This document shows positions 9,462-18,859 of a DNA stretch of 64,000 bases, one piece after another. Source of the DNA: BJ22 sp021298375 (GTDB taxonomy: Bacteria; Planctomycetota; Planctomycetia; Pirellulales; Pirellulaceae); NCBI GenBank assembly GCA_046343015.1, contig JBKDOL010000041.1, forward strand, positions 16,471 through 80,470, given 5' to 3'. Position numbers and translations under genes: made by a program. How positions within the stretch are numbered: the first letter of the stretch is position 1; each line of letters opens with the position of its first letter. Under the pieces are notes generated by a model. That model was not told the DNA's origin. It saw only the letters and a program-made list of their open reading frames with translations, and ran no database searches.

Positions 9462-9926
9462 TTGCTACTCAACTTATCAACTCGCTTTGCGTCCCGCAGT
9501 TCGGGAATCGTCTTTCCACTCCTCATCCTTGGTTTGGCAATCGGTGGATGGATCGTCTACCGAAATTGGTATGACCCGACCAAGGCGTTGGAGCGGGCCG
9601 ATGTGATGTGGGACTCGGGCGACTCTCGCCAGCGGGTAGCGGCCGTCCGCGAGTACAAATTCCTGCTCCGAAAAACCGACCCGCTCGAAGCCCGTTTGTT
9701 CTGGCTCAAGGGCGAGATGCAGCGAAAATTGTTGTATCAGAAGATCATCGAGTATCACGTCAAATACGATGCCAGCCAGTCCGACGCCCGAGAGTGGCTG
9801 ATCAAAGCCTGGTCTGAAAACCTCCGCGACCTGAACTTCGGCAGCGACGAGGAACTCAATCGTTTCTGGAAAGAAGAAACGGAACGGATCAAGAAAAACC
9901 GCGACCCCTACCAACTGGGAAAATAG
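9462..9926 (+). CDS. Small membrane-anchored protein of unknown function
   Basis: The frame is open from 9330, but that point lies inside the preceding terminator. A TTG at 9462 with AAAGGA just upstream gives a 154-aa protein beginning LLNLSTRFA. A single transmembrane helix (IVFPLLILGLAIGGWIVY) is followed by a charged helical region with a TPR-like look (KALERADVMWDSGD). The soluble part ends in KKNRDPYQLGK. An ATG at 9378 is an alternative start. No family is recognised. Confidence 0.65.
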   Translation: MLLNLSTRFASRSSGIVFPLLILGLAIGGWIVYRNWYDPTKALERADVMWDSGDSRQRVAAVREYKFLLRKTDPLEARLFWLKGEMQRKLLYQKIIEYHVKYDASQSDAREWLIKAWSENLRDLNFGSDEELNRFWKEETERIKKNRDPYQLGK

Positions 9927-9969
9927 CAAGCCACCGCTCAGGGCGGCTGCGCGTTTCCCAATTACAACT

Positions 9970-10938
9970 CTATCGCTGAAAGGGCAAGCGACAGCTCAGC
10001 CTCAAAAACCTGGGCAAGTCGCTCCAAAAGTCCAGATTCAGCCGACTCCAACGCTTGCGCTTCAGTTCACCCCCCTTATCGATGCGCCAATCTGCACAGC
10101 AACCGCGCAGCAGCCATTTCCCGCCGGCGAGCCGCTCGTTTTCGCGGGCCTCCAGTCCGGAGACGTAACACTCCCAGCGACTGGGGCGACCTCTTTCGCC
10201 TTTCGGCAGGTGAGCGTACCCATGCTCTTGGTGGAGCGCTTGGACGGCGGCGGTCAGGTCGACGACCGGCAGGCCCGTTCGACGCGAGTTGGCCACCATC
10301 CAGTTGTCCCAGTTTCCTCTCCCCACGGCGAAATGGGGTAATTGCTGGAATTGTCCTCGTCGAAAAAGAAAATACTCTTTGCACACTCGAGCGGCGAAAC
10401 GGCCCTCCCGCCAAAGTTGATCGAGCTGACTATCTATCCGCTCTTTTGAACTCCAATCGACCAAGCGGTCCAGTTTCACATCCCGCCGACGACCAAAACC
10501 GAGAAAACCCTCGGGCCAAACTCGGGCCAAGCTCATCGCCAACTCAACGATTTCCCCGCGGAGGATGACATCGGCGTTGCAGTAGAGCAGAAACTCTCCC
10601 GCGGCCGCGCGGCGAGCCAAGTCGAAGGCAGAATCAATGCGAGGAGTGCCCTGAGCGTTCCGGGCCACTTCCCCCAGGTGACGCACCCCTTCTTCAGTGG
10701 CCGTTTGCTCAATCCCGGCTTCATCGCCCAACAGCAAAACCTCGACCCCTGGCCCGAGCGCGCGCCAACTTCGGATTGCGTTCAGCTGCGCGCGTGTCGT
10801 CGCCTCGTCGCTGAACGGCTTGGGAAGCGAGAAAATGGTCAACTGGACCGGGGCGTGCGGTTCGTCCAGTGAGTCAATCTTCACCTTCGCCGCGGAGTCT
10901 GTAATCGCCTCGCTTGGCTTCACCGGCCCACCTGCCAA
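9970..10938 (-). CDS. Glycosyltransferase-like protein (GT-A type, putative)
   Basis: The 322-aa protein resembles GT-A nucleotide-sugar transferases: LTIFSLPKPF as first strand, VEVLLLGDEAGI, then GEFLLYCNADVIL, where NAD occupies the place of the DxD metal motif. It is the third gene of an overlapping minus-strand set, and its start overlaps the end of the GT8 gene by 19 bases. Its likely role is surface polysaccharide assembly together with its two neighbours. The donor and acceptor are unknown. The DxD reading is by pattern only. Confidence 0.7.
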   Translation of the reverse strand: MAGGPVKPSEAITDSAAKVKIDSLDEPHAPVQLTIFSLPKPFSDEATTRAQLNAIRSWRALGPGVEVLLLGDEAGIEQTATEEGVRHLGEVARNAQGTPRIDSAFDLARRAAAGEFLLYCNADVILRGEIVELAMSLARVWPEGFLGFGRRRDVKLDRLVDWSSKERIDSQLDQLWREGRFAARVCKEYFLFRRGQFQQLPHFAVGRGNWDNWMVANSRRTGLPVVDLTAAVQALHQEHGYAHLPKGERGRPSRWECYVSGLEARENERLAGGKWLLRGCCADWRIDKGGELKRKRWSRLNLDFWSDLPRFLRLSCRLPFQR

Positions 10939-11999
10939 GCAGTCGCTTTACGCCAGGCGATGGTCGCTTTCCGGGACCAATTCACCGCTTGACGAGTCCA
11001 CCAGCGATGCAGGCTGAATCCCGGGTCAGCCGGACGCCAGCCTTTCCAAGCCGTCCGATCGAGGGCTTCGAAATACCGGTCCCGCCAGGGGTGACGATTG
11101 CCGAAATCCCAGGGCTTGAACTCCGTCGTGAAATGAATGATCGCGGGGCGCTCGCGCATTTCCTCAAACTCGCGGGCATCGATCGGGCCTGCGTCACCGG
11201 GGGGAAACTCAAACAGATGACTTCCCGCGTTCCAACGCAAGGGCAAGCGTCCCCAGTTTCCAGCCAGTACCGCGTTCAGTGCATACTGGTCCCAGCACCA
11301 AACATGCTCGCGATTGGTCCGCAGGCAGTCGAGCAGCCGCTCTCCCAACTGTTCGGACCGCCAACGTCGGAGGTTGAGCACCATGACGCCACTGTTGAAA
11401 TAAAAGCCGCTGCCGTCCAAGCCGAGCTCGCGGTAATTGGGAATCGGCCGATAGACTGCCGTGTAGGGAGCATGTCCGCGGAAACTCTTCGGGGCCAGCC
11501 TCGAATCAATGTAGGGACAAGCGATGTCAGGCACCGCCAGACAATAATTCTCACCCATGGGCTGACGCCAAAGCTCAGTCAGACTTTCGGCGAGGAGCAA
11601 ATCGGAGTCGAGATAGACGACCTGATCCAGTGATGAAGGCAACCAGCGATCGGCAAACAACCGCAAGTAGGCGGTGTGCGAGATGTGATGGGAAATGCTC
11701 AAATCGGCGATCCCCAACTCCTGGCGAGGGACAAAGGCGAGCTCCACCGGCAATCCCGCCAGAGTTTCCTTGAGCATCGCCCGGGACTGTTCGCTGAGCC
11801 CATTGTCGACCAGATAAACAGTCAGCTCATGACCCGAGGCCAGCGTCTCTCCTGCGGTCATTAAGGTGACGGCCAGAGGACGAGCATAACGTTCATCAGC
11901 GGCACAGAGCACGACTGGGTTGGTCGCCTTCTCGGCCGGAGCACTGGCGTCCAACCCAGACTGCATCTGCAATTGACGGTTGCGGTGTTCCTCAATCAT
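10920..11999 (-). CDS. Glycosyltransferase family 8 protein
   Basis: The 359-aa protein shows the GT8 pattern: NPVVLCAADERYARPLAVTLMTA at the N-terminus, LTVYLVDNGLS, and the catalytic DxD in VVYLDSDLLL (DSD at about 131-133). FNSGVMVLNLRRWR is typical of the LPS galactosyl/glucosyltransferase group. The start overlaps the stop of the upstream gene by four bases (ATGA), implying coupled translation. It probably adds a hexose in envelope glycan synthesis. Confidence 0.9.
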   Translation of the reverse strand: MIEEHRNRQLQMQSGLDASAPAEKATNPVVLCAADERYARPLAVTLMTAGETLASGHELTVYLVDNGLSEQSRAMLKETLAGLPVELAFVPRQELGIADLSISHHISHTAYLRLFADRWLPSSLDQVVYLDSDLLLAESLTELWRQPMGENYCLAVPDIACPYIDSRLAPKSFRGHAPYTAVYRPIPNYRELGLDGSGFYFNSGVMVLNLRRWRSEQLGERLLDCLRTNREHVWCWDQYALNAVLAGNWGRLPLRWNAGSHLFEFPPGDAGPIDAREFEEMRERPAIIHFTTEFKPWDFGNRHPWRDRYFEALDRTAWKGWRPADPGFSLHRWWTRQAVNWSRKATIAWRKATAWQVGR

Positions 12000-13345
12000 G
12001 GCGTCCCCTCGTTCGGCGACGCGTTCTCTTGCGAGGTGGAGAGCGTTCCACGGTCCTTTCCTCGCCAGACTCGCACCTGTTCGATCATTCGCTGCCGCAG
12101 CCTGACTACCGGCCCGGCAATCGGGTGCCGATGAATCTCGTCAAAAATAGCGTGGGCTTCCGCCAGTTCGCTCCGGGCCTGCCGAAGCTCCCGCTGCAAC
12201 TGCGCTATCTCGCGACGAGCATGGGCCCACTCAGTCTGCAGGACAGTGATTTCCCGCTCCTCAAACTCAGAAAAGCTTGGATAGAGCGAAGCGTGGTCAA
12301 AATCGAGTGCTTGGGAAGAGGGTGGCTCCAAAAGGGGACCGCTGAAGTCGACTGGCGCCGAAGCATTCACCGCTTCCGCAAGGCGTTGCAGCATCCTCTG
12401 CAGCAAGCGATCCAAGCGCTCTGTTGCGGGTTCGCCAAGATACAAGTGGTCCAATAGCAACTGCTCCTGCCAAAGCATTCGCCGCGCTGCCGGGCGGGCC
12501 AATTCCTCAATCACCTTGGGCAAATCCTCTGCCGAACCAATGGTCCACGCAGCCGGGACCCACTGCGGAACGCGATGATAGTCGAGCCAGGCCAGTGGGC
12601 GCCCGGTGAGCATCGCTTCCAAGCCAGCCGTAGAGGGCGTCGAAATCACGGCATCCTGCTCTGCCAAGACTTTCGAAAGTTCTCCTCCCGTCAAATCCCT
12701 GATTTGGTTTTCGACTTGCAAAGAGTCGGCCAATCCTGCGGTCAGCCTCCAAGTCACCACAACTTCACGACCGTCAGCCAGTCGCCGGGGGAATTGATCT
12801 CGCACATCTTGCAAACTGCGAACGGTTGTCGCAATCTGGTCAGGCGTAAAGCCTGGGCATTTGGCGGTCATCACCAGTAAACGAAATTGGCCATCGCGAT
12901 CTCGTCGGGGAAATTGCCGCGTGAGAAATGGTTCCCGCAAACGATCGAACCGGGGCACACCGACAATTTCCAGGCGACCAAAATTCCCCCAACCTGCGAG
13001 GATGCGGGCCTGACTGGTTCCAATGCAAGCAGCCACATCACACAGGACGGGGCGCATGGTCCAGGGGCAAGCTGGCTCTTCGAGGCGATTTTCCCAAGCG
13101 TTTCGCCACTCCAAAATGCCGTCAATCAGGTACAGCGTCCCGACTTGGCGAGCCCGCAACGCTTCAACCACCGCGCGAAACCGGTCGAAGTGTTCCGAGT
13201 AAAACAGAACCAAATCTCCCGGTTGGCATGTCCCCAGCAATGCCTCCGGACTCAGGCACTCCAACGGCAGACGCGAACGAAGCGACTGGACATGATGCCC
13301 CGCCTCTGCGTCGCTCCCCGCCATGTAGACTGCCTGCCTCATCAT
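11996..13345 (-). CDS. GT-B-like polysaccharide synthesis protein with C-terminal coiled coil
   Basis: The 449-aa protein is first in the three-gene overlapping set. DAVISTPSTAGLEAMLTGRPLAWLDYH in the middle matches the C-terminal nucleotide-binding region of GT-B folds, as in CDP-glycerol or polysialyl transferase-like proteins. Residues of about 370-430 form a strong heptad coiled coil (EITVLQTEWAHARREIAQLQ), which may organise the complex. No exact family can be named. The gene starts at 13345 and a 176-base spacer separates it from the DUF1559 gene. Confidence 0.7.
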   Translation of the reverse strand: MMRQAVYMAGSDAEAGHHVQSLRSRLPLECLSPEALLGTCQPGDLVLFYSEHFDRFRAVVEALRARQVGTLYLIDGILEWRNAWENRLEEPACPWTMRPVLCDVAACIGTSQARILAGWGNFGRLEIVGVPRFDRLREPFLTRQFPRRDRDGQFRLLVMTAKCPGFTPDQIATTVRSLQDVRDQFPRRLADGREVVVTWRLTAGLADSLQVENQIRDLTGGELSKVLAEQDAVISTPSTAGLEAMLTGRPLAWLDYHRVPQWVPAAWTIGSAEDLPKVIEELARPAARRMLWQEQLLLDHLYLGEPATERLDRLLQRMLQRLAEAVNASAPVDFSGPLLEPPSSQALDFDHASLYPSFSEFEEREITVLQTEWAHARREIAQLQRELRQARSELAEAHAIFDEIHRHPIAGPVVRLRQRMIEQVRVWRGKDRGTLSTSQENASPNEGTP

Positions 13346-13521
13346 CCTCTTTCGTGAACTCTAACTAGCTTGAGGCCATTTCAAGCACCGCGCGTCCGCC
13401 AGCAATCAGAATTGCCACCGCTGCAGCGCGAAATCCGCACAGCGTTCATTCCCGACCAATGTTCATTAAGTCTGATCATCAAGTCTGGTCTTGGGGTCGT
13501 GGTCAGGGTCGCGGGAGCGTC

Positions 13522-14448
13522 TCAGTCTTCGACCGAGACAGTCAATCCATCGCGTCTGGAGCAGAGCCGCCGCAAAGTTTCCTCGTCGAGCGTGGTTCGC
13601 AAGCCGACGGTTGCTCCGTCTCCCAGCGCGAAGTTCACGACACTCGCATGATAGCTGCCAAACTGGAGAACACGGCCCGCAGGGTCGACGTCGAATTTTT
13701 TCCTTGATTGCAAAGGCATGCCAATCCCGCCCAGACGCATCGCCACGGGGGGCTCATTGCCGTTGTAAATGCAGCCGTCGCCCAACCCTCCCGGCTGTCC
13801 CATGGAGTCGGAACTGACCGCCTTTTCGCCAATAAACAGCGTGTGCGTCAGACCATCCTTGATATCGGCCAAACGGTAACGACCGCGGCCCCCATTGACC
13901 AACTGTCCGTTGACGACCGGATTGTTGGCAGCATATCCAGAATTGAAAACGCCATCCACGTCGCGTGTGTACAACGCCCAATCATCATTGGGCAGGTATT
14001 CGGTCGTCCCCGCATTACCGGCGTAGTCTCCGACCGTGCCGATCTGTTCACCTTCCGTTTCAAATTTGCTGAGCGATTCCGGAGAACGCCGGGAAGCACA
14101 AAAGAATCCCGGCAAGCCGACCTTCACGGCAGCTGTGCTCTGGGCACTGTAAGTTATCCGCAAATCAAATTGGTCATAAAGATTGCGGGCTTCCATGTAG
14201 GGCATCAAATAGACCGGCCATGTCAAAAACATGTCCGCCCCGCGGGACGGGGGAAGCAACTTGTGGCTTGATTCGAAATTCTGGATCGCAATCCCAATCT
14301 GCTTGAGATTGTTCAGACAGCTCACGCGGCGAGCTGACTCGCGGACTGCCTGGACAGCCGGCATCAGCATCCCGACCAACACGCCAATGATGGCAATGAC
14401 GACGAGCAGTTCGACCAGGGTGAATGCGAATCTTTTTGGGCGTTTCAT
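13522..14448 (-). CDS. DUF1559 domain protein with type IV pilin-like N-terminus
   Basis: The 308-aa protein belongs to the planctomycete-expanded DUF1559 group. The N-terminus MKRPKRFAFTLVELLVVIA is a prepilin leader with the processing site before FTLVE, followed by the hydrophobic helix. CLNNLKQIGIAIQNFESSHK and the late FALGDGATVGL segment are typical. It is predicted to be cleaved by a prepilin peptidase and assembled outside the inner membrane, but its role is unknown. The open frame extends to 14664, yet the ATG at 14448 fits the leader. Confidence 0.93.
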   Translation of the reverse strand: MKRPKRFAFTLVELLVVIAIIGVLVGMLMPAVQAVRESARRVSCLNNLKQIGIAIQNFESSHKLLPPSRGADMFLTWPVYLMPYMEARNLYDQFDLRITYSAQSTAAVKVGLPGFFCASRRSPESLSKFETEGEQIGTVGDYAGNAGTTEYLPNDDWALYTRDVDGVFNSGYAANNPVVNGQLVNGGRGRYRLADIKDGLTHTLFIGEKAVSSDSMGQPGGLGDGCIYNGNEPPVAMRLGGIGMPLQSRKKFDVDPAGRVLQFGSYHASVVNFALGDGATVGLRTTLDEETLRRLCSRRDGLTVSVED

Positions 14449-14918
14449 ATCATCAGACCGAAAAGGAGGCACAAACTGCAAACGAACTGCTGCTTCAAGA
14501 ACCAAAATCAACCCCGGGCCGACTTGGGATGGACCGCTTCCCGGCCAAACACATCCAGCCCATAACCCCGCAGCCCCCGAGGGACTCGCTCCCAAACTCA
14601 AGCACTTCCTCTCGCGGAAACAAGACTTCCCCGGAAACAAGGCTTTCAAGGGAGCACCTTTCAAAGGTCTACCATCCCGGGGAGAACCGAGTCACAGCGG
14701 TCCCCGATGCCTGAGCGACGGGAGCCCAGCTCAGGCAGACCCCAGAACCGGAAATAGTAGCGGGCTTCGCTTGATTCGGCTCAGAAAACTGAGCCGACCG
14801 AGGCGCAGCAAGTCCCTGCTACCCCGGTGCGAGGTTCGTCCCTAATCTTTGCCGCGGTTGTTCGGGTTGTTCAAGAATCCACGGTTGGCAACTGAAATTC
14901 TAGGGAAACCCCGGTTGT
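14449..14918. other. Spacer with no supported gene
   Basis: This is 470 bases between the DUF1559 start and the end of the GT4-like gene. I see only low-complexity reading frames and no RNA gene. It should contain the DUF1559 promoter, which I cannot place. Confidence 0.55.
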
Positions 14919-16202
14919 TTAGTCCAAATTCGCCAACAGGGCGGAAAGCTCGGCAAAGACCTTTTGAGGCGAAAACTCGGATTTTGCCACCTCTTCAGCC
15001 GCAATGGTCAACTCCTCCAGCTGCGGAGCCGAACGGCAGATTTCTCGCAGCTGGGTGGACATTTGTCCGTAGTCTTCAGCCACGAGGCAAGCCTCAAGCA
15101 CCTTGGGGGACATCCCGGCCGCTCCGCTGGCGGTCGACACCAGGGGCTTGCCAAATGCAACTGCTTCCACGTTTTTAATCTTCAGACCGGTGCCAAACTG
15201 AACCGGATTGATCGCCAGTTCGATTTGGGAATAAAACTCCTCCAGTCGCTCGATCGGTCCCTGAAGCCTGACGCGGCTCTTTAGCAGGCTGTCAGCGCGG
15301 CCCTCGACCAGATTGAACCAATCGCAAATCTTGCCGGCGATCAAGAGTTCCACCTGCACGTCCTGAAGTTCCAGCAAGTCCGGCCAGACTTCGATCAAAA
15401 AGCGATTGATGGCGTGCCAGTTGGAGTAATTGGCAGACCCAATGTAACCAATCGTTATCTTTTGGGGTCCCGTTTCATTCGCCTCGTGCCGGGAGGCCAA
15501 ACGCAGGGGCCGTCGCAGTGCATGCCCGGCCACGATGACGCGAGGATGAGAAACGGCCGCTCGAATGCGTTCGGCTTCCTGAGGCTGAATCGCAATCACC
15601 GCATCGAACCGGTTCCAGACCTCAACCTCTTCGGCTTCGCTGATTTCCAACCAATGCAGATAACCGGCTGAGTGAAACTGCATCCCCCGGTCGTGCAGGA
15701 TGTCATGCGTGTCGAGCACGCACAGGGTGTGGCGTCGCTCGGTCATGCTCAAGGCATCGAGCAAATAAGCCATTGTCACATACTGGCAGATGATGGCCCG
15801 GGGCCGAACCCGCGCCACGTGACTGCGGAATTGGTCGATTGCCCAGGGCCAACGATAATCGGCCAGCTTCAACGGGTCCGGCTGTCCGACATTCGCCGAC
15901 TCGGAGTTCGACCGCTTGAGCCACTTTTCGAGTTGGTTCCGCGTCGCCTCGGCATACCAGCGGATCCGCTTGAGAAAAGACTCAGGTGGCTTTTCACTTT
16001 CGAAAAAGACAACTTCGCAAGGTAACCGCTCGATGCGTTCCAGTTCCGACGCCTGAAATTGACCGAGATAAAATACACTCAACTGAAAGGGAGGATGGGA
16101 CAGGTAATCGACGAGCGCGATCATCCGCTGCTCGGCCCCGGTGGACCCGTGCCAGAACGGAATGTCTGTCGCCATGCAGATATGCTTGAGCGGTCGGCTC
16201 AT
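14919..16202 (-). CDS. Glycosyltransferase, GT4-like
   Basis: The 427-aa protein has a GT-B layout. Its N-terminal domain opens with HICMATDIPFWHGSTGAEQRM, and its C-terminal nucleotide-sugar site contains GTGLKIKNVEAVAFGKPLVST, a classic family 4 pattern. HDILHDRG and YIGSANYSNW lie between. The start at 16202 overlaps the rph stop as ATGA, with GGGAAGGGA upstream; the frame extends to 16226 but needs no earlier start. It is the last gene of the argB-argF-rph run. The sugar used is unknown. Confidence 0.87.
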   Translation of the reverse strand: MSRPLKHICMATDIPFWHGSTGAEQRMIALVDYLSHPPFQLSVFYLGQFQASELERIERLPCEVVFFESEKPPESFLKRIRWYAEATRNQLEKWLKRSNSESANVGQPDPLKLADYRWPWAIDQFRSHVARVRPRAIICQYVTMAYLLDALSMTERRHTLCVLDTHDILHDRGMQFHSAGYLHWLEISEAEEVEVWNRFDAVIAIQPQEAERIRAAVSHPRVIVAGHALRRPLRLASRHEANETGPQKITIGYIGSANYSNWHAINRFLIEVWPDLLELQDVQVELLIAGKICDWFNLVEGRADSLLKSRVRLQGPIERLEEFYSQIELAINPVQFGTGLKIKNVEAVAFGKPLVSTASGAAGMSPKVLEACLVAEDYGQMSTQLREICRSAPQLEELTIAAEEVAKSEFSPQKVFAELSALLANLD

Positions 16203-16939
16203 CCATCCGTCCCTTCCCGGCCCCAAGGCCAGATACTTCCCAGCGCGTGCCGCTGGAATTGGGTCAATTGCCGGATTCCCCGCTTGCCCAAACTCAGGAG
16301 TTGAGCCAACTGTTCCTCGGAGAAAGTCGCCTCCTCGCCACAGCCTTGCAGTTCCACAAACTGCCCGCGGCCAGTCATGATGACATTCAGGTCAACTTCC
16401 GCCGCCACGTCCAATTCATAATTCAGGTCGATTCGCAGTTCCCCATCCACCAATCCCACACTGATCGCCGCGACGCTGTCGCGGAGCGGATATCGGTCGG
16501 GGTTGGGCAATCTTTCGCGCACCGAGTGAATCGCATCCACCAGTGCAATAAAGCCACCGGTGATGGCCGCGGTTCGAGTTCCACCATCGGCTTGCAGAAC
16601 ATCACAATCGACGGTGATCATTCGCGGTCCCAAAGCAGCCAAATCGGCGACTGCCCGCAGACTGCGCCCGATCAGTCGCTGAATTTCCGTGGTCCGACCG
16701 TCGACCTTCTGCCGCTCTCGCTCCTTGCGGGGACTGGTACTTCCGGGGAGCATGTTGTACTCAGCCGTAATCCAGCCCGTCCCCTGCTTCTCCAGCCACC
16801 CGGGAACTTTCTCATCGACGCTGGCTGTGCAGAGGACAATCGTCTCACCAGACTTGTAGAGCACGCTTCCGGCAGCCATCCGGGTAAACCCGCGATCGAT
16901 CACAACCGGCCGCAACTCCTGACTCGCATCTCGACTCAT
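16199..16939 (-). CDS. rph: Ribonuclease PH
   Basis: The 246-aa phosphorolytic exoribonuclease trims the 3' ends of tRNA precursors. The sequence is collinear with the family: SVLYKSGETIVLCTASVDEKVPGW, the MLPGSTSPRKERER basic loop, EIQRLIGRSLRAV, and the catalytic DCDVLQADGGTRTAAITGG. The start at 16939 overlaps the argF stop by four bases (ATGA); a start seven codons upstream is possible but less likely. The coupling with argF suggests one transcript. Confidence 0.96.
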   Translation of the reverse strand: MSRDASQELRPVVIDRGFTRMAAGSVLYKSGETIVLCTASVDEKVPGWLEKQGTGWITAEYNMLPGSTSPRKERERQKVDGRTTEIQRLIGRSLRAVADLAALGPRMITVDCDVLQADGGTRTAAITGGFIALVDAIHSVRERLPNPDRYPLRDSVAAISVGLVDGELRIDLNYELDVAAEVDLNVIMTGRGQFVELQGCGEEATFSEEQLAQLLSLGKRGIRQLTQFQRHALGSIWPWGREGTDG

Positions 16940-17853
16940 CGCTGTTGCTCCTGCAGCCACGCCAACATTCCTTTTTGGGCATGCAACCGGTTCTCCGCCT
17001 GCAAGACAATCGCACTGGCCGAACCGTCAATCACTTCGGCCGCGACCTCTTCACCGCGCCGCGCAGGCAGGCAATGGAGAAACCGGACTTCGGGGGCGGC
17101 AACACTCAACAATTCTTCGGTGACCTGAAAAGGAGCAAAGTCCCGGGCGCGCTGGGCCTGTTCCATTTCCTGCCCCATGCTGGCCCAGACATCGGTGTAA
17201 ACAAACTGAACGTTTCGAACGGCGGCTCGGGGGTCCTCGGTCTGCCATATCAGCCGCTGCCCTGCCTCGCGATTCAGTCCAGCCAACCACTCCGCTGAAA
17301 ACTGGTATTTTTTCGGGCAGGCAATTGCCAACTCGACTCCGAGTCGGGCGCAAATCACGGCCAAGCTCCGCGCGACGTTATTGGCGTCCCCAACGTAGGC
17401 GATTCGAACGTTGTCGAGGCCTCCCAGCAACTCCCTGACGGTCAGCAAATCGGCGAGCGCCTGACAGGGGTGCGAATAATCCGTCAGCCCATTGATTACG
17501 GGGCACCGACTCCACTTGGCCGCAGCCACCACATCTTCGTGAGACTTGGCTCGAATAACCAGAAAATCGAGGTAGCTGGTCAAGACCGGGACAAAGTCGC
17601 GAAGCGGCTCGCGTTGCTGCCAACCGACATCAGCTCCCAAGTAGAGACTCGCCCCCTGATGCTGATTCATCAAGGCCTCAAAGCTCACCCGCGTGCGCAG
17701 TGAGGGCTTCTCGAAGAGCAGCCCTAAAACCTTGCCGGCAAAGATCGGCCGCCGCTGACCATGCTTGAATTCCAGCTTTAATTCGGAGGAAATCGCCAGA
17801 ATCTGTTCAATCTCTTCGGCGCTCAACTCGCTTAGTTCAATCAGATGCTTCAT
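16936..17853 (-). CDS. argF: Ornithine carbamoyltransferase
   Basis: This enzyme makes citrulline from ornithine and carbamoyl phosphate in arginine synthesis. The 305-aa protein has the carbamoyl phosphate motif KPSLRTRVSFE (usually STRTR), HPCQALADLLT, and HCLPARRGEEV near the C-terminus. It starts one base after the argB stop, so argB-argF are translationally close. No argD lies between them, unlike in some bacterial arg clusters. Confidence 0.96.
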   Translation of the reverse strand: MKHLIELSELSAEEIEQILAISSELKLEFKHGQRRPIFAGKVLGLLFEKPSLRTRVSFEALMNQHQGASLYLGADVGWQQREPLRDFVPVLTSYLDFLVIRAKSHEDVVAAAKWSRCPVINGLTDYSHPCQALADLLTVRELLGGLDNVRIAYVGDANNVARSLAVICARLGVELAIACPKKYQFSAEWLAGLNREAGQRLIWQTEDPRAAVRNVQFVYTDVWASMGQEMEQAQRARDFAPFQVTEELLSVAAPEVRFLHCLPARRGEEVAAEVIDGSASAIVLQAENRLHAQKGMLAWLQEQQR

Positions 17854-17854
17854 T

Positions 17855-18727
17855 TCAGGATATCACCGTTCCAATGCCCTTGGTTGTGTAGACCTCAAGC
17901 AACAGCGAATGCCGCGCCCGTCCATCGACGATGTGGACTTTCTTGACGCCGTGGCGAACTGTGTCCAGACAGGCCTCCACTTTGGGAATCATGCCCCCAG
18001 ATATTTTTCCGGCAGCGATCAGTTCAGCGGCCTTTTCCGCATTCAGCCAGCTGATGAGAGATTCGGGATCTGCCGGATCGGCCAATACGCCGGGGATGTC
18101 ACTGAGGAAAACCAGTTTCTCGGCATTCAGATCGATTGCCAGCCGTGTTGCCGCCGTGTCCGCGTTGACATTCAGCTTTCGCCCCTGCTCATCCAGGCAC
18201 ATCGAGGGAATAAAGGGGACTTGCCCGGCGTAACAGAGATTGTCGATGACGAGGCGATCAATCGAGGTCACTTCTCCCACATGCCCCAAATCGACTTCGC
18301 CGCCATCGTCCCCCTTGAGCGTCAGCCGCTTGCCGAACAAGACCGGGGCGGACTGAAAATTAAGCGTCATCGCCCGTCCGCCGATCTTCTCAAACTGATC
18401 GGCCAGATACTGATTGGTTTCTTCCGCGAGGACTTTTTCTACGATCTCCAGGGTGGCATCATCCGTGTAGCGTCTTCCCTGGACGAAGCGAGGTTTAATG
18501 CCGGCCTGCTCCATGGCGGCGTTGATTCTGGCTCCCCCTCCGTGAATCACCACTGGCCGCACCCCGACTGTCTCCATGAACAGGATATCCAGCAGAAGGT
18601 GCCGCAACGCATCGCCATGGTCGATGATGCTGCCGCCCATTTTGATGACGACAACTTTGTCCCGAAATTGGCGGATCCATCCGAGAGCTTCAATTAGGGT
18701 ATCGGCTTTTGCTGTCGCGTCGAGCAT
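17855..18727 (-). CDS. argB: Acetylglutamate kinase
   Basis: This enzyme phosphorylates N-acetylglutamate, the second step of arginine synthesis. The 290-aa length is normal. VVVIKMGGSIID and VRPVVIHGGGARINAAM form the ATP- and substrate-binding loops. The GRRYTDDATLEIV segment and the C-terminal GGMIPKVEACLDTV are typical. It follows the FAAL fusion gene after 132 bases and leads argF directly. Confidence 0.96.
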   Translation of the reverse strand: MLDATAKADTLIEALGWIRQFRDKVVVIKMGGSIIDHGDALRHLLLDILFMETVGVRPVVIHGGGARINAAMEQAGIKPRFVQGRRYTDDATLEIVEKVLAEETNQYLADQFEKIGGRAMTLNFQSAPVLFGKRLTLKGDDGGEVDLGHVGEVTSIDRLVIDNLCYAGQVPFIPSMCLDEQGRKLNVNADTAATRLAIDLNAEKLVFLSDIPGVLADPADPESLISWLNAEKAAELIAAGKISGGMIPKVEACLDTVRHGVKKVHIVDGRARHSLLLEVYTTKGIGTVIS

Positions 18728-18859
18728 GGGCTTGCAGTCAATTCAGGAAACAGGAATGTCAGGCTACTCAACTCAAGCCACAAGCCGCAGGCTCGAATAA
18801 CGGAGGAAGAATTACCGGTGCTTCCCTCCCGCTGACCTGACCCCCCAGGTCCTTTGCGA

